A DNA stretch of 64,000 nucleotides from Apostichopus japonicus (GCF_037975245.1 NC_092579.1:7315001-7379000), one strand, 5' to 3'; positions 10,470 to 22,298 are shown, counted from the stretch's first letter. Numbers and translations are program-made. Notes: a model not told the origin generated them from the sequence alone.

Positions 10470-11830
10470 AATCACTGACTTATTTTTTTTTTATCTCACC
10501 CGAGATCCAGACTTTCTCTAAATTCAGCATAGTTGTTTAACAGTTTTTTCCCGTTATTCCTGACTAAAGTCGATTCCCAAATTTTGCTTTCACCGAGGGC
10601 CAGCTTTCCCCTGATCAGAAACATGGAATTATTACTGTTATCCCCAAGACTCGTCTGTTTTTAAAAAAAAAAAACTTAGGCCTATCACCGTACTCAATAC
10701 AGAATATACAATTGGTGCTAAAGCTCTTGCTAACCGGCCGTTTGAAACTGGTTTGCCATCTATCCTAGGTTAGAATCAAACTGGTTTTCTTAAAAGTAGG
10801 TTTATCAGGGAAAACCTTAGGTTTGACCTTGATCTTATTGACTACCGCTCATATCACAAGAAGGCTGGGCTATTTTTTTTTTGATTGATTTTGAGAAAGC
10901 TTTCGACAAATAGACTGGCAATTTCTACGCAACTCCTTACAAGCTTTCACTTTCGGAAACAATTTCATTCAGTGGGTGAAAACATTTCATCACAACAGTT
11001 CCAACTGGGTTAACAATGATGGTTATTCTTCTAGTAACTTTAGTTTAGAAAGAGGAGTGAGACAGGGATGTCCACTCAGCCCCTATCTTCTTTGTGGTCT
11101 GTGCGGAGATCTTTGCGCAGACCCTCCTCCATAACAATAGTGTTCTGGGTGTCATTATCTCCAATTGTGAGGTTAAACTTTTGCATTACGCTGACAATAC
11201 CACTCTCTTTTTAGATAGAAATGCCGGTTCTCTTAGGGAAGCTGTATGTATTCTAGAGGTAGTTCATAATATCTCAGGTCGAAGGTTTACTACGATAAAT
11301 CTACTATTTTCCCATTAGACCCTCATGTTGATAGTAAGCCCGCCTTCGGTCGACGACTTTGCAGTTACCTGGTCCCGTGACCCGGTCAACATGTTAGGAG
11401 TTTCTTTCACAACTAATCGCGAAGACCTTTTCTCCGTTCATTTTCCGCCCAAGCTTCTCGCCTTAAGCAGGTGCTTAATTTGTGGTCCGCTAGGGACCCC
11501 ACTGCCGTCTGCAAAACATCATCGTAAAGACTTTTGCCCTATCTCAACTTGTTTTCCCTTTTTTGGTTCTCCCAAACCCTCCCGATTACTTTATTCGTAA
11601 CCTTATTAGTTTTCTTTACAGTTTATTTGGGGAAATAAGCAGGAGAAAAGTAACCGTCGTACCTTTATAAACTCTATTAGTCGTGGGAGTTTGAATGATA
11701 TTCACTTGAATTCCTACATTGCAGGTTTAAAATGTACTTGGATCCGTCGTTATACCAACAATAGGCCTGGTTACTGGAAATTATTTTTCGAAGTTCACTC
11801 GCCCGATTTAGTAAAAGCTTTCTATATAAA
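10470..11830 (+). pseudogene. Tx1/L1-like LINE reverse-transcriptase fragment (unit 1)
   Basis: Decayed LINE ORF2 in several frames. Recognisable blocks in order: LSPDQKHGIITVIPKTR, a LRPITVLN-like motif, ALANRLKLV, LIDFEKAFDK (motif A with its catalytic Asp), ERGVRQGCPLSPYLF, LLHYADNTTLFLD (a YADD-type box changed to YADN), then the C-terminal region with a FIWGNK-like and [20 protein letters not shown] block. There are frameshifts and stops throughout. The endonuclease domain is missing, so it is 5' truncated. The motif order fits the L1/Tx1 group of marine invertebrates. Confidence 0.75.
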
Positions 11831-11842
11831 TAAATAAATATA

Positions 11843-11899
<57 letters not shown>

Positions 11900-12110
11900 A
11901 TACTAGTTGAGACTAGTGGAACACTAGAAGTTGTAACTCGGAGTTTCACGCGTTATAGCGATCGTCAGACAACTGTTGTCTGACGATCGCTATAACGCGT
12001 GAAACTCCGAGTTACAACTACTAGTGTTCCACTAGTCTCAACTAGTATCAACATATATTCCGCTCTGTCCACTGGACATAGAGCACTCTGCGCCAAGATA
12101 GACGCCAACC

Positions 12111-12187
<77 letters not shown>

Positions 12188-12241
12188 TATATTTATTTAT
12201 TTATATAGAAGCTTTTACTAAATCGGGCGAGTGAACTTCGA

Positions 12242-12245
<4 letters not shown>
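11785..12245. repeat. Imperfect inverted duplication around a palindrome
   Basis: The end of the LINE fragment with its TATAAATAAATAAATATATA tail (11785-11850) recurs inverted at 12182-12245. Between the arms are TA tracts, the palindrome at 11895-12053 and about 60 bp of unrelated sequence (CGCTCTGTCCACTGGACA region). The equivalent place in unit 2 (about 20480-20710) has a single forward copy and no palindrome. Confidence 0.8.
11895..12053. repeat. 159-bp near-perfect palindrome
   Basis: Two 79-bp arms around a single T at 11974. By eye I find one mismatched position (AA against TA next to CTAG). The ends read TGTTGATACTAG and CTAGTATCAACA. TA repeats flank it on both sides, so a target-site duplication cannot be judged. 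It is absent from the homologous position of unit 2. Confidence 0.9.
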
Positions 12246-12312
<67 letters not shown>

Positions 12313-12330
12313 AAATATATATATATGGCA
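12110..12330. repeat. (TA)n tracts following the palindrome
   Basis: Three TA runs interrupted by the inverted LINE tail, ending at the GGCACACATTTTTGATCAC block that also ends the TA run in unit 2. Confidence 0.85.
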
Positions 12331-13710
12331 CACATTTTTGATCACACACCCATACATACGAACACACAGAGTGCGTTTTTACCCCCACTTCTAAAGAGGT
12401 CCACCCTATCTTATTGTGCCACCACATGGTACCCTCATATGGACCCTCAGGGGTTGTGAGATGGGAAGCAATTTTAGTAGTTTAGTTTTCACACAATACT
12501 CGATAGAGTACAATAATATCTCATCCCCAGTACCCTTAGTGTGGGGACGAGATATATTTTTTTTATATTCACTAGTCAGAAAAAAAGAATATGGAATTGG
12601 CGAATGCTTCACAAAATATCAATTAGATTGACTAAATATGATATATTAAGAAGTCAAGTTACTGACTGTTTTTGCAAAAGAAAGATGGAATTACAGATAA
12701 GACGCTAACCTGTATACTGCAGGACATAACATACACTACAAGCCCACATTCACTATTTGAAATTATATGGTGAAGATTCGTACACTTCTTCCCTGAAAGT
12801 TGTGAGCAGGGTCCCACAATTACGAAAATGTTGCTGGTTACACGTTGACAAGTTGATTTACGATAAAATTTTACCACGAACTTGATATTGACACATGCGA
12901 ATACTTTTTCTTGGGGGGGGGGGAGGGGGCGGGAGAAGTATTTTTAATTTCATTTATTGAATAATTTAACGGGTATCATCGGTAAAATTCCTCAACTGGT
13001 GTCTCTCAAATCTTACAGTCCTTATTAGTGCACACTCTATGCACCGTCCTTTAAGAAAAAGAGAGTGATTTAATTACATTCAAGATAGAAACAAAATATC
13101 CTACGCTCAGTCTCCTGCAGCAATGAGCAGGTTTGTCTTATTTATTTCCGTAGAGTTAAGTAATGTTTATCAACAAACAATCCTTTGTTATCTGGGTTCA
13201 AAATTGAAAGCAACGGCCCTTAATAAATTTTATCGATACAAAAAATATATATACAATGTAAATATGACCAACGGGTTATAGATAGACACCTTCATCTAAC
13301 TCATGTGACACCTTGTCTATACAAAAGAAAAGTATGCTGTTCCTTCTCCTCAATCCTTGCCAAACCGTACCATTAGATAATGATCGCATCAATATCACAA
13401 GAATTGTTTACAATAAAATCAGCAGTTTCCCTCCGTTCTATCTGTCTTTTACATTGGTGTCTAAGTACTCGACCATGCATGTGAGCTGTAGTTTAAGAGG
13501 TGAGATCAAAACACTTGATAAGAAATATGCACCGATAACAGATGTAAAATATTATCGAAATAGTACAAAGGTAGCACTTTTAACTTGAGTTTGTTACTGT
13601 GTTCAGTCACGGAGGCACCAAATATGTGACCAACAAGGTCGTCCAAATCAGAATAGAAGAAGTATGTATATATTTAAAAAAAAGATTACATTTTTAAATT
13701 TAAACTTTAA
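12331..13710. other. Unit junction and 5' flank of FUT-C
   Basis: No gene seen. Up to about 12620 it matches the tail of unit 2 (20715-21040). From about 12630 it matches the 5' flanks of FUT-B and FUT-D, including the poly-G run at about 12914. It ends at the TTAA where the 3.2-kb transposon is inserted. The short open frames (for example 13313-13588) are shared flank sequence and not recognised proteins. Confidence 0.6.
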
Positions 13711-14043
13711 AGTGGCCATGACACGAAAATTTCAAAGTCCTATATTTTTGGGATCCATCAAAGAATGTTCTCTAAAACATGTATCAACCAATCTGCCAGT
13801 TTAAAACTTGATTTTTCAAGTCGAAAATTGAGAATGAATTTACCCTTTTCGGCGGTTGAAACTTTGTTTACTCGAAAATTTTCCGATTCGCATGACGTCA
13901 TGTGACGTCACGTTTTGAACACATATTTGTTGTCGCTGCTACGGTACCATTCACGTACACAGTAGACAAGTACACATACCACTAGTAGTTACTAAACAAA
14001 ACACCGATCACAAGTGCGATATCAAATCAAAATTTCCTGTGAA

Positions 14044-14333
14044 ATGGCGGATCCAGAGCCAAATGCGGCAACCGAAGTTCAAAGTGATAATGGTTCTTCA
14101 CTAGGCAGTGAAATTGGGCTATAATTAGAGTGCCCTTTCTCATATTCGAAGCAGAGAGTGAAGGCGATGATCATTCCAATATTGAACCGAATGCTGAGGG
14201 TGGAGCGGAGGTGTTAGAACCGTATCAGTTCGAGCCTGTTAAACGAGCCGAAATTGAAGCTCCACAACATATCGAAGAAGAAATCCGTTCGAAACCATTG
14301 CAAGGAACATACAACGTGGTAAGAATTTATTAA
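14044..14333 (+). pseudogene. P2X7 C-terminal-domain-like gene, 5' part (frameshifted)
   Basis: An ATG at 14044 opens MADPEPNAATEVQSDNGSS and stops near 14121. A second frame continues with an acidic stretch (EAESEGDDHS) and LEPYQFEPVKRAE. The PYQFEP motif is typical of the N-terminus of invertebrate proteins annotated as P2X purinoceptor 7-like that lack the channel domain. A frameshift between about 14105 and 14140 separates the two parts. GTAAGAATTT after the last codons could be a splice donor. The family is inferred from PYQFEP together with the downstream exon. Confidence 0.6.
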
Positions 14334-14744
14334 CGAAGCATTTAAAAACAAAATCCAGTCCATTTTGTGCATGTGTTGTTGGAATTCGCGGAACACCCTA
14401 AACCGTATTGTGCGTTGTGTTACGGTAACTTACAACCCATATGTAGAGTGTGTAGTACTAGTAGGGTTGGTTGCATACTGAAAGTTTGGCTCGGGGATGT
14501 AAGTTGCATTATGCAGCCATGCTAGGTAGGCATATGTGTTACTTCATACTCATTATTACTTGGCTAGTACTTTGGCCTGGAGTTTTGCAAATCAATTTTC
14601 TGAAACAAAAGAATGTTTCATGATACATGGAAGGTGTAAAATCACAACAAATGTAACCATAACTGTACATTGTGTGCCTGCTTGTTATTGTGGACATCAT
14701 GGCCAACATTAATACATTTTGAACTTTCATAAATTTTTTCCCAG

Positions 14745-14928
14745 GCAGTACAGATACATAGCCTATGGTCAACAGGTTCAATGATACTTGGGGTTCCTAG
14801 CAAGACACGTCAGGGTTGTGCTACCATCATGTGCAGTCCAAAGGATCAGAAGTGATTTTCCAGCCAATGGTCATTACACTGGATTCAAGTTGCCAGGAGA
14901 AAACTCATTGTATAGGAAGCCTTTCTAA
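14745..14928 (+). pseudogene. P2X7 C-terminal-domain-like gene, 3' exon (internal stop)
   Basis: After a TTTTTTCCCAG acceptor, the frame reads QYRYIAYGQQVQ, a stop at 14782-14784, then YLGFLARHVRVVLPSCAV and QRIRSDFPANGHYTGFKLP, ending in TAA at 14926. This matches the RYTAYRQFV-WGYLG...VRVVLPSCVV...RIR-FP...YTGFK block of the cytoplasmic (ballast) domain of P2X7 receptors and its many stand-alone relatives. The internal TGA falls where the family has Trp, so a single change probably killed it. The Zn/Cys-rich middle of the domain was not found cleanly. Confidence 0.75.
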
Positions 14929-16640
14929 ACTACGATTGTGTTGGATTATCAATCTGTCAGGGTTCCCTCAGTGTTGATATATTGAAATTCAAGACTTTTA
15001 ATTCAGGATGAAAAGGTTATTTTCCAGACCCAACATCAACAATAAAGGAAAAGGCATGTTTTGAAGCATTTGGACACAAGTATTGGCGTGACCGTGATGT
15101 CATATAATATGTGCATAAGGGAACGGGCATTGACCTTTTTAGGCGCATTTACCTCGTTTGATTCGTACCTTTAATCTGGAAGCCAAAATATCCATATCAC
15201 CAATGATATTTGACAGAAAAGTCATAATAAAGACCAATGGAGGCAGCAGAACTCTTGAATGTTTAGACTGTTTCTTCAGCAGCAGTTGGTTTATTTTGTA
15301 GTCTTTCTTCAAAACCTCACCTGTACACTCTGTTAATGGTCTTCGATTGTTTTAATGCGTGTGATGCTGTGTTTCACATTGCCCATCAGTGTTGTAGGTG
15401 TCGTCGTGCGTGGGTAACATTTTTGCATGTGAGTTGCGTCGTGCAGTGTTTCTTGGTTTAAATAACCCTGTATTGTATTTGCTTCTGGATTATTCTAATT
15501 AATTTGTCACAACAACGATTGATAGCGATGGACATGCAACTGCTTCGTAGGCTTAAAGCAAAAAAATTCATGTAAGTTGTTTTCTTTTAACCTCCTTTGA
15601 TGTCACAAATTACATTAGTGTAATTTAAGAATGATAATGTTTATGGAAAGTACAGTTTTACTTTTATGTCATATAATACAATGATTGTTGTTAATGTTAG
15701 TTCAGATTGTCCAGAATGACTGTCTAGAACTGATATTGAATAAATTTTGTTCAATGATTTAACACTTGAACTATGTTGTGTGAATTTTTGGCTCTGTGAC
15801 TTTAAAATAAATCGCTTTGAGATTTAATTAAACAACCTTTGGAATAAAATCTTTTTACCTACCTATTTTGACCCATCCCCATTACCCCCACTCCCTCCAC
15901 AACATAATAAATGGTTTTCCTGGAATAGGAATAAGAAATTATTGCTATAATTAACTGATCCAGCATATTCCAGAAATAAATTGGGGCACTGAGATTTGTT
16001 CACAAGAAGATGTAACCCATCGCTTCTGAAGCTAACCTCATAGCTTATTAGTATACAATAGAGCAATGAAGGGGTGTTAATTTAGATGATACAGTAAAAT
16101 CTCTTCGTCTATTGCGACTTCAGTGTAGTAACGCTAATACTATAGTACTACTAGTGCTCGGCGCGCTACCTCCTAAGGATCGCCACTTGCCCCATTGGAG
16201 GTTTCCTGTTCCCCGATCTGGTCTTCAGAGTAGTTTTTTGTGGATTACTTGACAGAAGAATGACTCTTTTATGTCGAACCGTTAAAGTCCATTTGTTTTA
16301 TTTCATAACAAAAAGGAGGGATCGTAGTATGCTTCCGTGAAGTGTTCGCTTCATTCGGAGCTGCATACTGGCTAGGCCCAGTGAAATCGGCGCTGGTGTT
16401 GTGCACTAACTTGGTCATAATCGCCGTGTTTTTTTTCGTCCTTCAGCCATGGATGAAGGCTAATTGCATGGGTAATGATATTTATGCAGCCCCAACAACA
16501 CAACGGACCGGCATTTCTCTCGGATAGTTTACAACAGTTGTAAAACAAACTTGAAATTTCTAACGATATAGCGTAATACAGTGGTTGTTCTCTCAGTGTA
16601 AATGTGCGTGTACTGTATATGGAACGGTATGATCGTCGCG
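14929..16640. other. Interior of the TTAA element without recognised genes
   Basis: Short frames at 15863-16066 (minus) and 16342-16527 (plus) match nothing I know. No transposase motif was recognised. Confidence 0.4.
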
Positions 16641-16964
16641 CATCCGATACATGCCTGAGCTTTGCACGTGTGTTCCTAACATGACGTCATCATTGTCTTG
16701 TCGTGAAATCGCATTCTCAGATATCTATTTTCGGATGCGAATATTAAAACGTTAATTACTAATTAGTCCTTGAGGTTTTCAAGGTGTTGAGGATAGTTTT
16801 GAACATAGATTTTCTCATATATTCAGAGGAAGTTACTCTCGATGAGTTGGATTTTTCGTGTCATGGCCTCTTTAACCAGGATGGTCCGAGAATGAGATAA
16901 CTATATACAAAGTCCTACTCACTGTTTTTAACTTTTAATCTTTGGTGGAGGCTCTTGTAACACC

Positions 16965-16971
16965 TATATAG
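16965..16971 (+). promoter_or_regulatory. Putative TATA-like box of FUT-C
   Basis: TATATAG in the same context and at nearly the same distance from the start codon as in FUT-B and FUT-D. The 3.2-kb transposon ends about 94 bp upstream of it, so anything farther upstream is separated from this gene. Confidence 0.3.
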
Positions 16972-17110
16972 TTTATCTTCGGTGGATGCACATGTTGTGT
17001 AGATAAACCGGCATTTCTTGAAGGCGCAAGTGGTGTCGATTATTCTATATTCCGTGGAGGCGCACGCATGGTGTGAACATATATACGAGATAGACACGTT
17101 TAATATCAGT

Positions 17111-18451
17111 ATGGCTATCGGAACAGAAAGGAAGTGCCTCAATGTTTTACTCGTCGTGATGACTGTAAATGCAATATTATTAACCTGGAGAATTCCTACC
17201 TTGAGAGTTGAACAATATCCGAAAAGAAAAGGCACCGCTAACTTTACCGTCTTTGAATTACGACCGTGGGATGCATATAGCAAAACACTGCAACATGTGC
17301 AAAATGAAAGTTCATGGAATCTTTCATATACTCAAAACAGAGTAGTTCCTGATCAAAGGGTAATCAATGATACTTTAATTGCCGCCGTATTTTCTTGTAA
17401 TCCCTATTGGGTTTCTCTCAGAAGATGTTTTCCGCGAACCTTCGAATGTCCGCATACAGATAAAAGAATAACTTTTATTGCATCCATAGAAGATGAAAGC
17501 GCCATCAAAGATGTAGATGTGGTCATATTTGCTGGTAGTGTAAACAGCTCTACCTGGGAGAGAGCTATGGCTGTCCGCAAGGCTCATCAAGTGTGGGTTT
17601 ATAGCACTGATGAGAGCTCTAGAAACTCTACACAGGTGAGAGAATCTATGGGAGGAGGGGGCAGGGGATCGGCACGCCCTTTGGGATTCAATGGATATAA
17701 ATTCGACATGTCATTCACTTACTATTCTAAATCTGAAGTCGTAGCTCCGTTTGGGGAGTACATTCCATTCAAGGAGGGAATAATCATGAAAAAGGGCAAT
17801 ATTACTTCGAATTTACAATCGAAGAAAATGGTCGCTTGGATAAGCAGTCACTGTAATCCAAACGCTTGGAACAGAACAACTTTTGTCCATGATCTTGCCA
17901 GATTAATCCCAATTGATATGTACGGAGCTTGTGGTTCAAAGGAACATTTACCTCGTGGCAGTAGTGCAACAGCATTGCTTCAAACATACAAATTTTATAT
18001 TGCTTTCGAAAACAGTTGTTGCTCAGAATACATCACCGAGAAATTTTGGCAGGCTTTGGCTGATTTCGAGCTGGTGCCGATTGTGGTTGGAACTTCGAAA
18101 ACGGACTATGAGCGAGTCGCTCCACCGAATTCTTTTATTTTCGCTGACGATTTCGACTCTGTGAGAGATTTAGCAAGATATATTCGTAAAGTCGCTACCA
18201 ATACAACTCTGTACAACCAATACCATCATTGGCGGCTGATGGGTAAAGCATTTCTTTACAAGAGTGTTCGCGTTTATCCATTTTCGTCGACCGAAGGAGC
18301 GTGCGCACTTTTAAATTTCCTGGAAGAGAATGCTTGGAAAGGGGACCAGTCACTGAGCATGGGCATTGACCCATTCGGATCAGAATGGTTAGGCAGTTGT
18401 GGTTTGTGTGGTAAACATGATTGGATGACTGCCTATCGTCGTCACCCTTAA
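17111..18451 (+). CDS. Alpha-1,3-fucosyltransferase-like, GT10 family (FUT-C)
   Basis: Intronless 447-residue paralogue of FUT-B and FUT-D with the same layout: membrane anchor near residues 10-25, GGGGRGSA loop, DMSFTYYSKSEVVAPFGEY, AFENSCCSEYITEKFWQAL, FIFADDFDSVRDLARYI and GLCGKHDW. The frame is open upstream to an ATG at 17018. I prefer 17111 because the MAIG start is shared by all three copies, and in FUT-B the upstream stretch is in a different frame. It ends in RRHP like FUT-D, while its middle resembles FUT-B (GTSKTDY, GKAFLYKS). Role and location as for FUT-B. The frame is intact despite the transposon in its 5' flank. Confidence 0.92.
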   Translation: MAIGTERKCLNVLLVVMTVNAILLTWRIPTLRVEQYPKRKGTANFTVFELRPWDAYSKTLQHVQNESSWNLSYTQNRVVPDQRVINDTLIAAVFSCNPYWVSLRRCFPRTFECPHTDKRITFIASIEDESAIKDVDVVIFAGSVNSSTWERAMAVRKAHQVWVYSTDESSRNSTQVRESMGGGGRGSARPLGFNGYKFDMSFTYYSKSEVVAPFGEYIPFKEGIIMKKGNITSNLQSKKMVAWISSHCNPNAWNRTTFVHDLARLIPIDMYGACGSKEHLPRGSSATALLQTYKFYIAFENSCCSEYITEKFWQALADFELVPIVVGTSKTDYERVAPPNSFIFADDFDSVRDLARYIRKVATNTTLYNQYHHWRLMGKAFLYKSVRVYPFSSTEGACALLNFLEENAWKGDQSLSMGIDPFGSEWLGSCGLCGKHDWMTAYRRHP

Positions 18452-19095
18452 CTTAAAACCACATTTTGTAATATTACCTCACTCTATAGTGGAAAGCCAT
18501 CTGCTCAAAATAAGAGACTTCATAGTTAATTATTCATGCGTTGAGAGGTGAGAGTTTGTATGAACGCGTGTGAGTGTTCTTCGGGGGGGAGGGGGGGTGG
18601 AGCAAGTTAATTTGATAAAGGGGAAGCAGAGAATGGTGATTTAAGTCACGGTTTATTGTCTCAAACGTCAGATTAGATTTATTTTTTCAACTCTCCCTAT
18701 ATAACTTTGTGATTACATTTTCGTCCAGTAACGGATTTTTATTACATTGTTGTAGAGGTGTTTTTAAAACAGATCACTGATGTTATTTATGTAATTACGT
18801 ACAAGGGATGCGTAAATAATCTTTCGCTTAACATTAATCTATGTGTATGAATTAATCCTGATCAGTTATAGAATGATATTATACTTACTGCTCTTAGTCG
18901 TATATGTGTATTGCTATAAGAACAGTTGTGTACTCCAGTGTACTCGCTATGCTTGCTTTAGTGACCCGAACGCCCAAAATAATTGTTACGCCATTGTATA
19001 AGAAATGACCTTTCAACTTCAAAACATCATAGATGAAAATGCTAAATAGTCTAGGACAGGGTTTGTCAATTAATTTCAGTGGATGGCCTGAACCA
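18452..19095. other. 3' flank of FUT-C
   Basis: No gene seen. Co-linear with the FUT-B 3' flank, including a G-rich tract at about 18581-18600. Confidence 0.5.
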
Positions 19096-19103
19096 AGATA
19101 TAT

Positions 19104-19134
<31 letters not shown>

Positions 19135-19176
19135 TATATATATATCCAATATATATATAGCCTATATATATATATC
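19096..19176. repeat. (TA)n microsatellite, unit 2
   Basis: Shorter counterpart of the 9497-9770 tract, with one TCCAATATATATA unit. Confidence 0.85.
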
Positions 19177-19352
19177 CAATCCATGGTTATTTCGCATATT
19201 GATTATTGTAACTCACTTTATTTTGGTATAAACCAACATTTATATGATCAACTCCAATCTGTTTAAAATTTTGCTGCAAGAATGATATATGGTAGAAGTA
19301 GATATGATAATGTGACTGATCTATTCCATTATCTTCATTGGCTTAAAATCAA
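19177..19352 (+). pseudogene. CR1/L2-like LINE reverse-transcriptase fragment, unit 2
   Basis: Single copy of the fragment that is doubled in unit 1, with the same SHIDYCNSLYFGINQHLYD block and a premature stop at the following glutamine. Confidence 0.7.
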
Positions 19353-19479
19353 TCATTTATATAAATATATATATATATATATACACCAAAAATATAATAA
19401 TATATATAATAATATATATATACACCAAAAACTGGCTGTTTTACTTCCAATCACTTACTTAATTTATTTTTTTTATCTT

Positions 19480-20515
19480 ACCCGAGATCCAGCCTTTCTC
19501 TAAATTCAGCGTAGTTGTTTAACAGTTTTTTCCCCGTTATTCCTGACTAATGTCGAGTCCCTAAATTTTTTCTATCACCGCCAGGGCCAGCTTTCCCCTG
19601 ATCAGAAACATGGTATTAATACTGTTATCCCCAAGACTCGTCTGTTTTAAAAAAAAACCTTAGGCCTATCACCGTACTCAATACAGATTATACAGTTGGT
19701 GCTAAAGCTCTTGCTAACCGTTTGAAACTGGTTTGCCATCTATCCTAGGTTAGAATTAAACTGGTTTTCTTAAAAGTAGGTTTATTGGGGAAAACCTTAG
19801 GTTTAACCTTGATCTTATTGACTACCGCTCATATCACGAGAAGGCTGTGCTAATTTTTTTGATTGATTTTGAGAAAGCTTTCGACAAACTAGATTGGAAA
19901 TTTCTACGCAATTCCTTACAAGCTTTCACTTTCGGAAACAATTTCATAATATCTCAGGTCGAAGGTTAACTATGATAAATCTACTATTTTCCCATTAGGC
20001 CCATATATTATGTTGATAGTAAGCCCGCCTTCGGTCGACGACTTTGCAGTTACCTGGTCCCGTGGCCCGGTCAACATGTTAGGAGTTTCTTTCACAACTA
20101 ATCGCGAGGACCTTTTCTCCGTTCCTTTTCCGCCCAAGCTTCTCGCCTTAAGCAGGTGCTTAATTTGTGGTCCGCTAGGGACCCCACTCCCGTCTGCAAA
20201 ACATCATCGTAAAGACTTTTGCCCTATCTCAACTTGTTTTCCCTTTTTTGGTTCTCCCAAACCCTCCCGATCATTTTTTTCGTAACCTTATTAGTTTTCT
20301 TTACAGTTTATTTGGGGAAATAAGCAGGAGAAAAGTAACCGTCGTACCTTTATAAACTCTATTAGTCGTGGGAGTTTGAATGATAATCACTTGAATTCCT
20401 ACATTGCAGGTTTAAAATGTACTTGGATCCGTCGTTATACCAACGATAGGCCTGGTTACTGGAAATTATTTTTCGAAGTTCACTCGCCCGATTTAGTAAA
20501 AGCTTTCTATATAAA
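19480..20515 (+). pseudogene. Tx1/L1-like LINE reverse-transcriptase fragment (unit 2, internally deleted)
   Basis: Co-linear with 10470-11830 but missing about 300 bp. The sequence jumps from the motif A region (GNNFI) straight to the ISGRR/L region, so the RQGCPLS and YADD-type boxes are gone. TTCATAAT/TTCATTCAG similarity at the two ends of the missing part suggests deletion between short repeats. Confidence 0.7.
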
Positions 20516-20523
20516 TAAATAAA

Positions 20524-20708
<185 letters not shown>

Positions 20709-22298
20709 ATGGCACACATTTTTGATCACACACCCATACATACGAACACACACACAGTGCGTTTTCACCCCCACTTCTAAAGAGGTCCACCCTATCTTAT
20801 TGAGCCACCACATGGTACCCCCATATGGACCCTCAGGGGTTGTGAGATGGGAAGCAATTTTAGTAGCAAGTTTTCAAACAATACTCGATAGAGTACAATA
20901 ATATCTCATCCCCAGTACCCTTAGTGTGGGGACGAGATATATATTTTTTTTTTATTCACTAGTCAGAAAAAAGAATATGGAATTGGCGAATGCTTCACGA
21001 AATATCAATTAGATTGACAAAATATGATATATTAAGAAGTCAAGTTACTGACCTGTTTTTGCAAAAGAAAGATGGAATTACAGATAAGACGCTAACCTGT
21101 ATACTGCAGGACATAACAGTGTATAGTGACAGACTCTTCCAGATATGTCAGCTCTATATATAGGGAAGACCTATACACTACAAGCCCACATTCACTATTT
21201 GAAATTATATGGTGAAGATTCGTACACTTCTTCCCTGAAAGTTGTGAGCAGGGTCCCACAATTACGAAAATGTTGCTGGTTACACGTTGACAATTTGATT
21301 TACGATAAAAATTATACCACGAACTTGATATTGACACATGCGAATACTTTTTCTTGGGGGGGGGGGCGGGAGAAGTATTTTTAACTTCATTTATTGAATA
21401 ATTTAACGGGTATGTAAAATACCTCAACTGGTGTCTCTCAAATCTTACAGTCCTTATTATAGTGCATAATCTATGCACCGTCATTTAAGACAAAGAGAGT
21501 GATTTAATTACATTCAAGATAGAAACAAAATATCCTACGCTCAGTCTCCTGCAGCAATAAGCAGGTTTGTCTTATTTATTTCCGTAGAGTTAAGTAATGT
21601 TTATCGACAAACAACCCTTTGGAAAAAATATTTGGCAATATTTCCCGCTATATTAATTAACTTATCTATAAGATATCTGTTATCTGGGTTCAAAGTTGAA
21701 AGCAACGGCCCTTGATCAATTTTATCGATACAAAAAATATATACCATGTAAATATGACCAACGGGTTATAGATAGACACCTTCATCTAACTCATGTGACA
21801 CCTTGTCTATACAAAAGACAAGTATGCTGTTCCTTATCCTGAATCCTTGCCAAACCGTACCATTAGATAATATGATCGCATCAATATCACAAGAATTGTT
21901 CACAATAAAATCAGCAGTTTCCTTCCGTTCTATCTGTCTTTTCCATTGGTGTCTAAGTACTTGACCATGCCTGTGAGCTGTAGTTTAAGAGGTGAGATCA
22001 AACCACTTATGCACCGATAACAGATGTAAAACATTATCGAAATAGTACAAAGGTAGCACTTTTAACTTGAGTTTGTTACTGTGTTCAGTCACGGAGGCAC
22101 CAAATATGTGACCAACAAGGCCGTCCAAATCAGAATAGAAGAAGCATGTATATATTTACAAGGAAAGATTACATTTTTAACTTTAAACTTTAACCAGGAT
22201 GGACCGAGAATGAGATAACTATAGGCCTATACAAAGTCCTACTTACTGTTTTTACCATTTAATCTTTGGTGGAGGCTCTTGTAACACCTATATAGCTT
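20709..22298. other. Unit 2/3 junction and 5' flank of FUT-D
   Basis: No gene seen. About 20709-21040 is the shared unit tail. From about 21050 it is the 5' flank shared with FUT-B and FUT-C, with a poly-G run at about 21356 and an empty TTAA target site near 22190. Confidence 0.6.

Larger units (their letters stand above)
5090..12620 (+). repeat. Segmental-duplication unit 1 (FUT-B unit)
   Basis: The order 5' flank, FUT, G-tract-bearing 3' flank, CR1-like fragment, Tx1/L1-like fragment, (TA)n, GGCACACATTTTTGATCAC tail recurs in unit 2 (about 12630-21040). Unit 3 (about 21050-24335) repeats the order as far as the 3' flank. Shared landmarks include the CTACAAGCCCACATTC block (about 5230, 12740, 21180), a poly-G run next to CTTTTTCTT (about 6265, 12910, 21355) and the ACTTTAACCAGGATGG block just 5' of each gene. 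The boundaries are approximate because I aligned by eye. Confidence 0.75.
13711..16871 (+). mobile_element. TTAA-flanked DNA transposon with terminal inverted repeats (Kolobok- or piggyBac-type target site)
   Basis: The ends are AGTGGCCATGACACGAAAA on the left and, read inward from the right, AGAGGCCATGACACGAAAA: 18 of 19 positions match. TTAA lies directly outside both ends (13707-13710 and 16872-16875). The paralogous flanks of FUT-B (about 7080) and FUT-D (about 22190) carry one uninterrupted TTAA, which proves insertion. Inside are a broken P2X7-tail-like gene and a left end rich in GACGTCA words (TGACGTCATGTGACGTCA region near 13893). I see no transposase that I recognise, so it looks non-autonomous or decayed. 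TTAA duplication fits Kolobok or piggyBac; I cannot choose between them. Confidence 0.85.

Noticed and set aside
16342-16527. 61-codon hydrophobic frame inside the TTAA element
   Set aside because: Short, isolated, no transposase or receptor motif.
17018-17110. Upstream ATG that would extend FUT-C by 31 residues
   Set aside because: In FUT-B the same stretch is out of frame with the enzyme and FUT-D lacks it, while the MAIG start and following membrane anchor are shared by all three.
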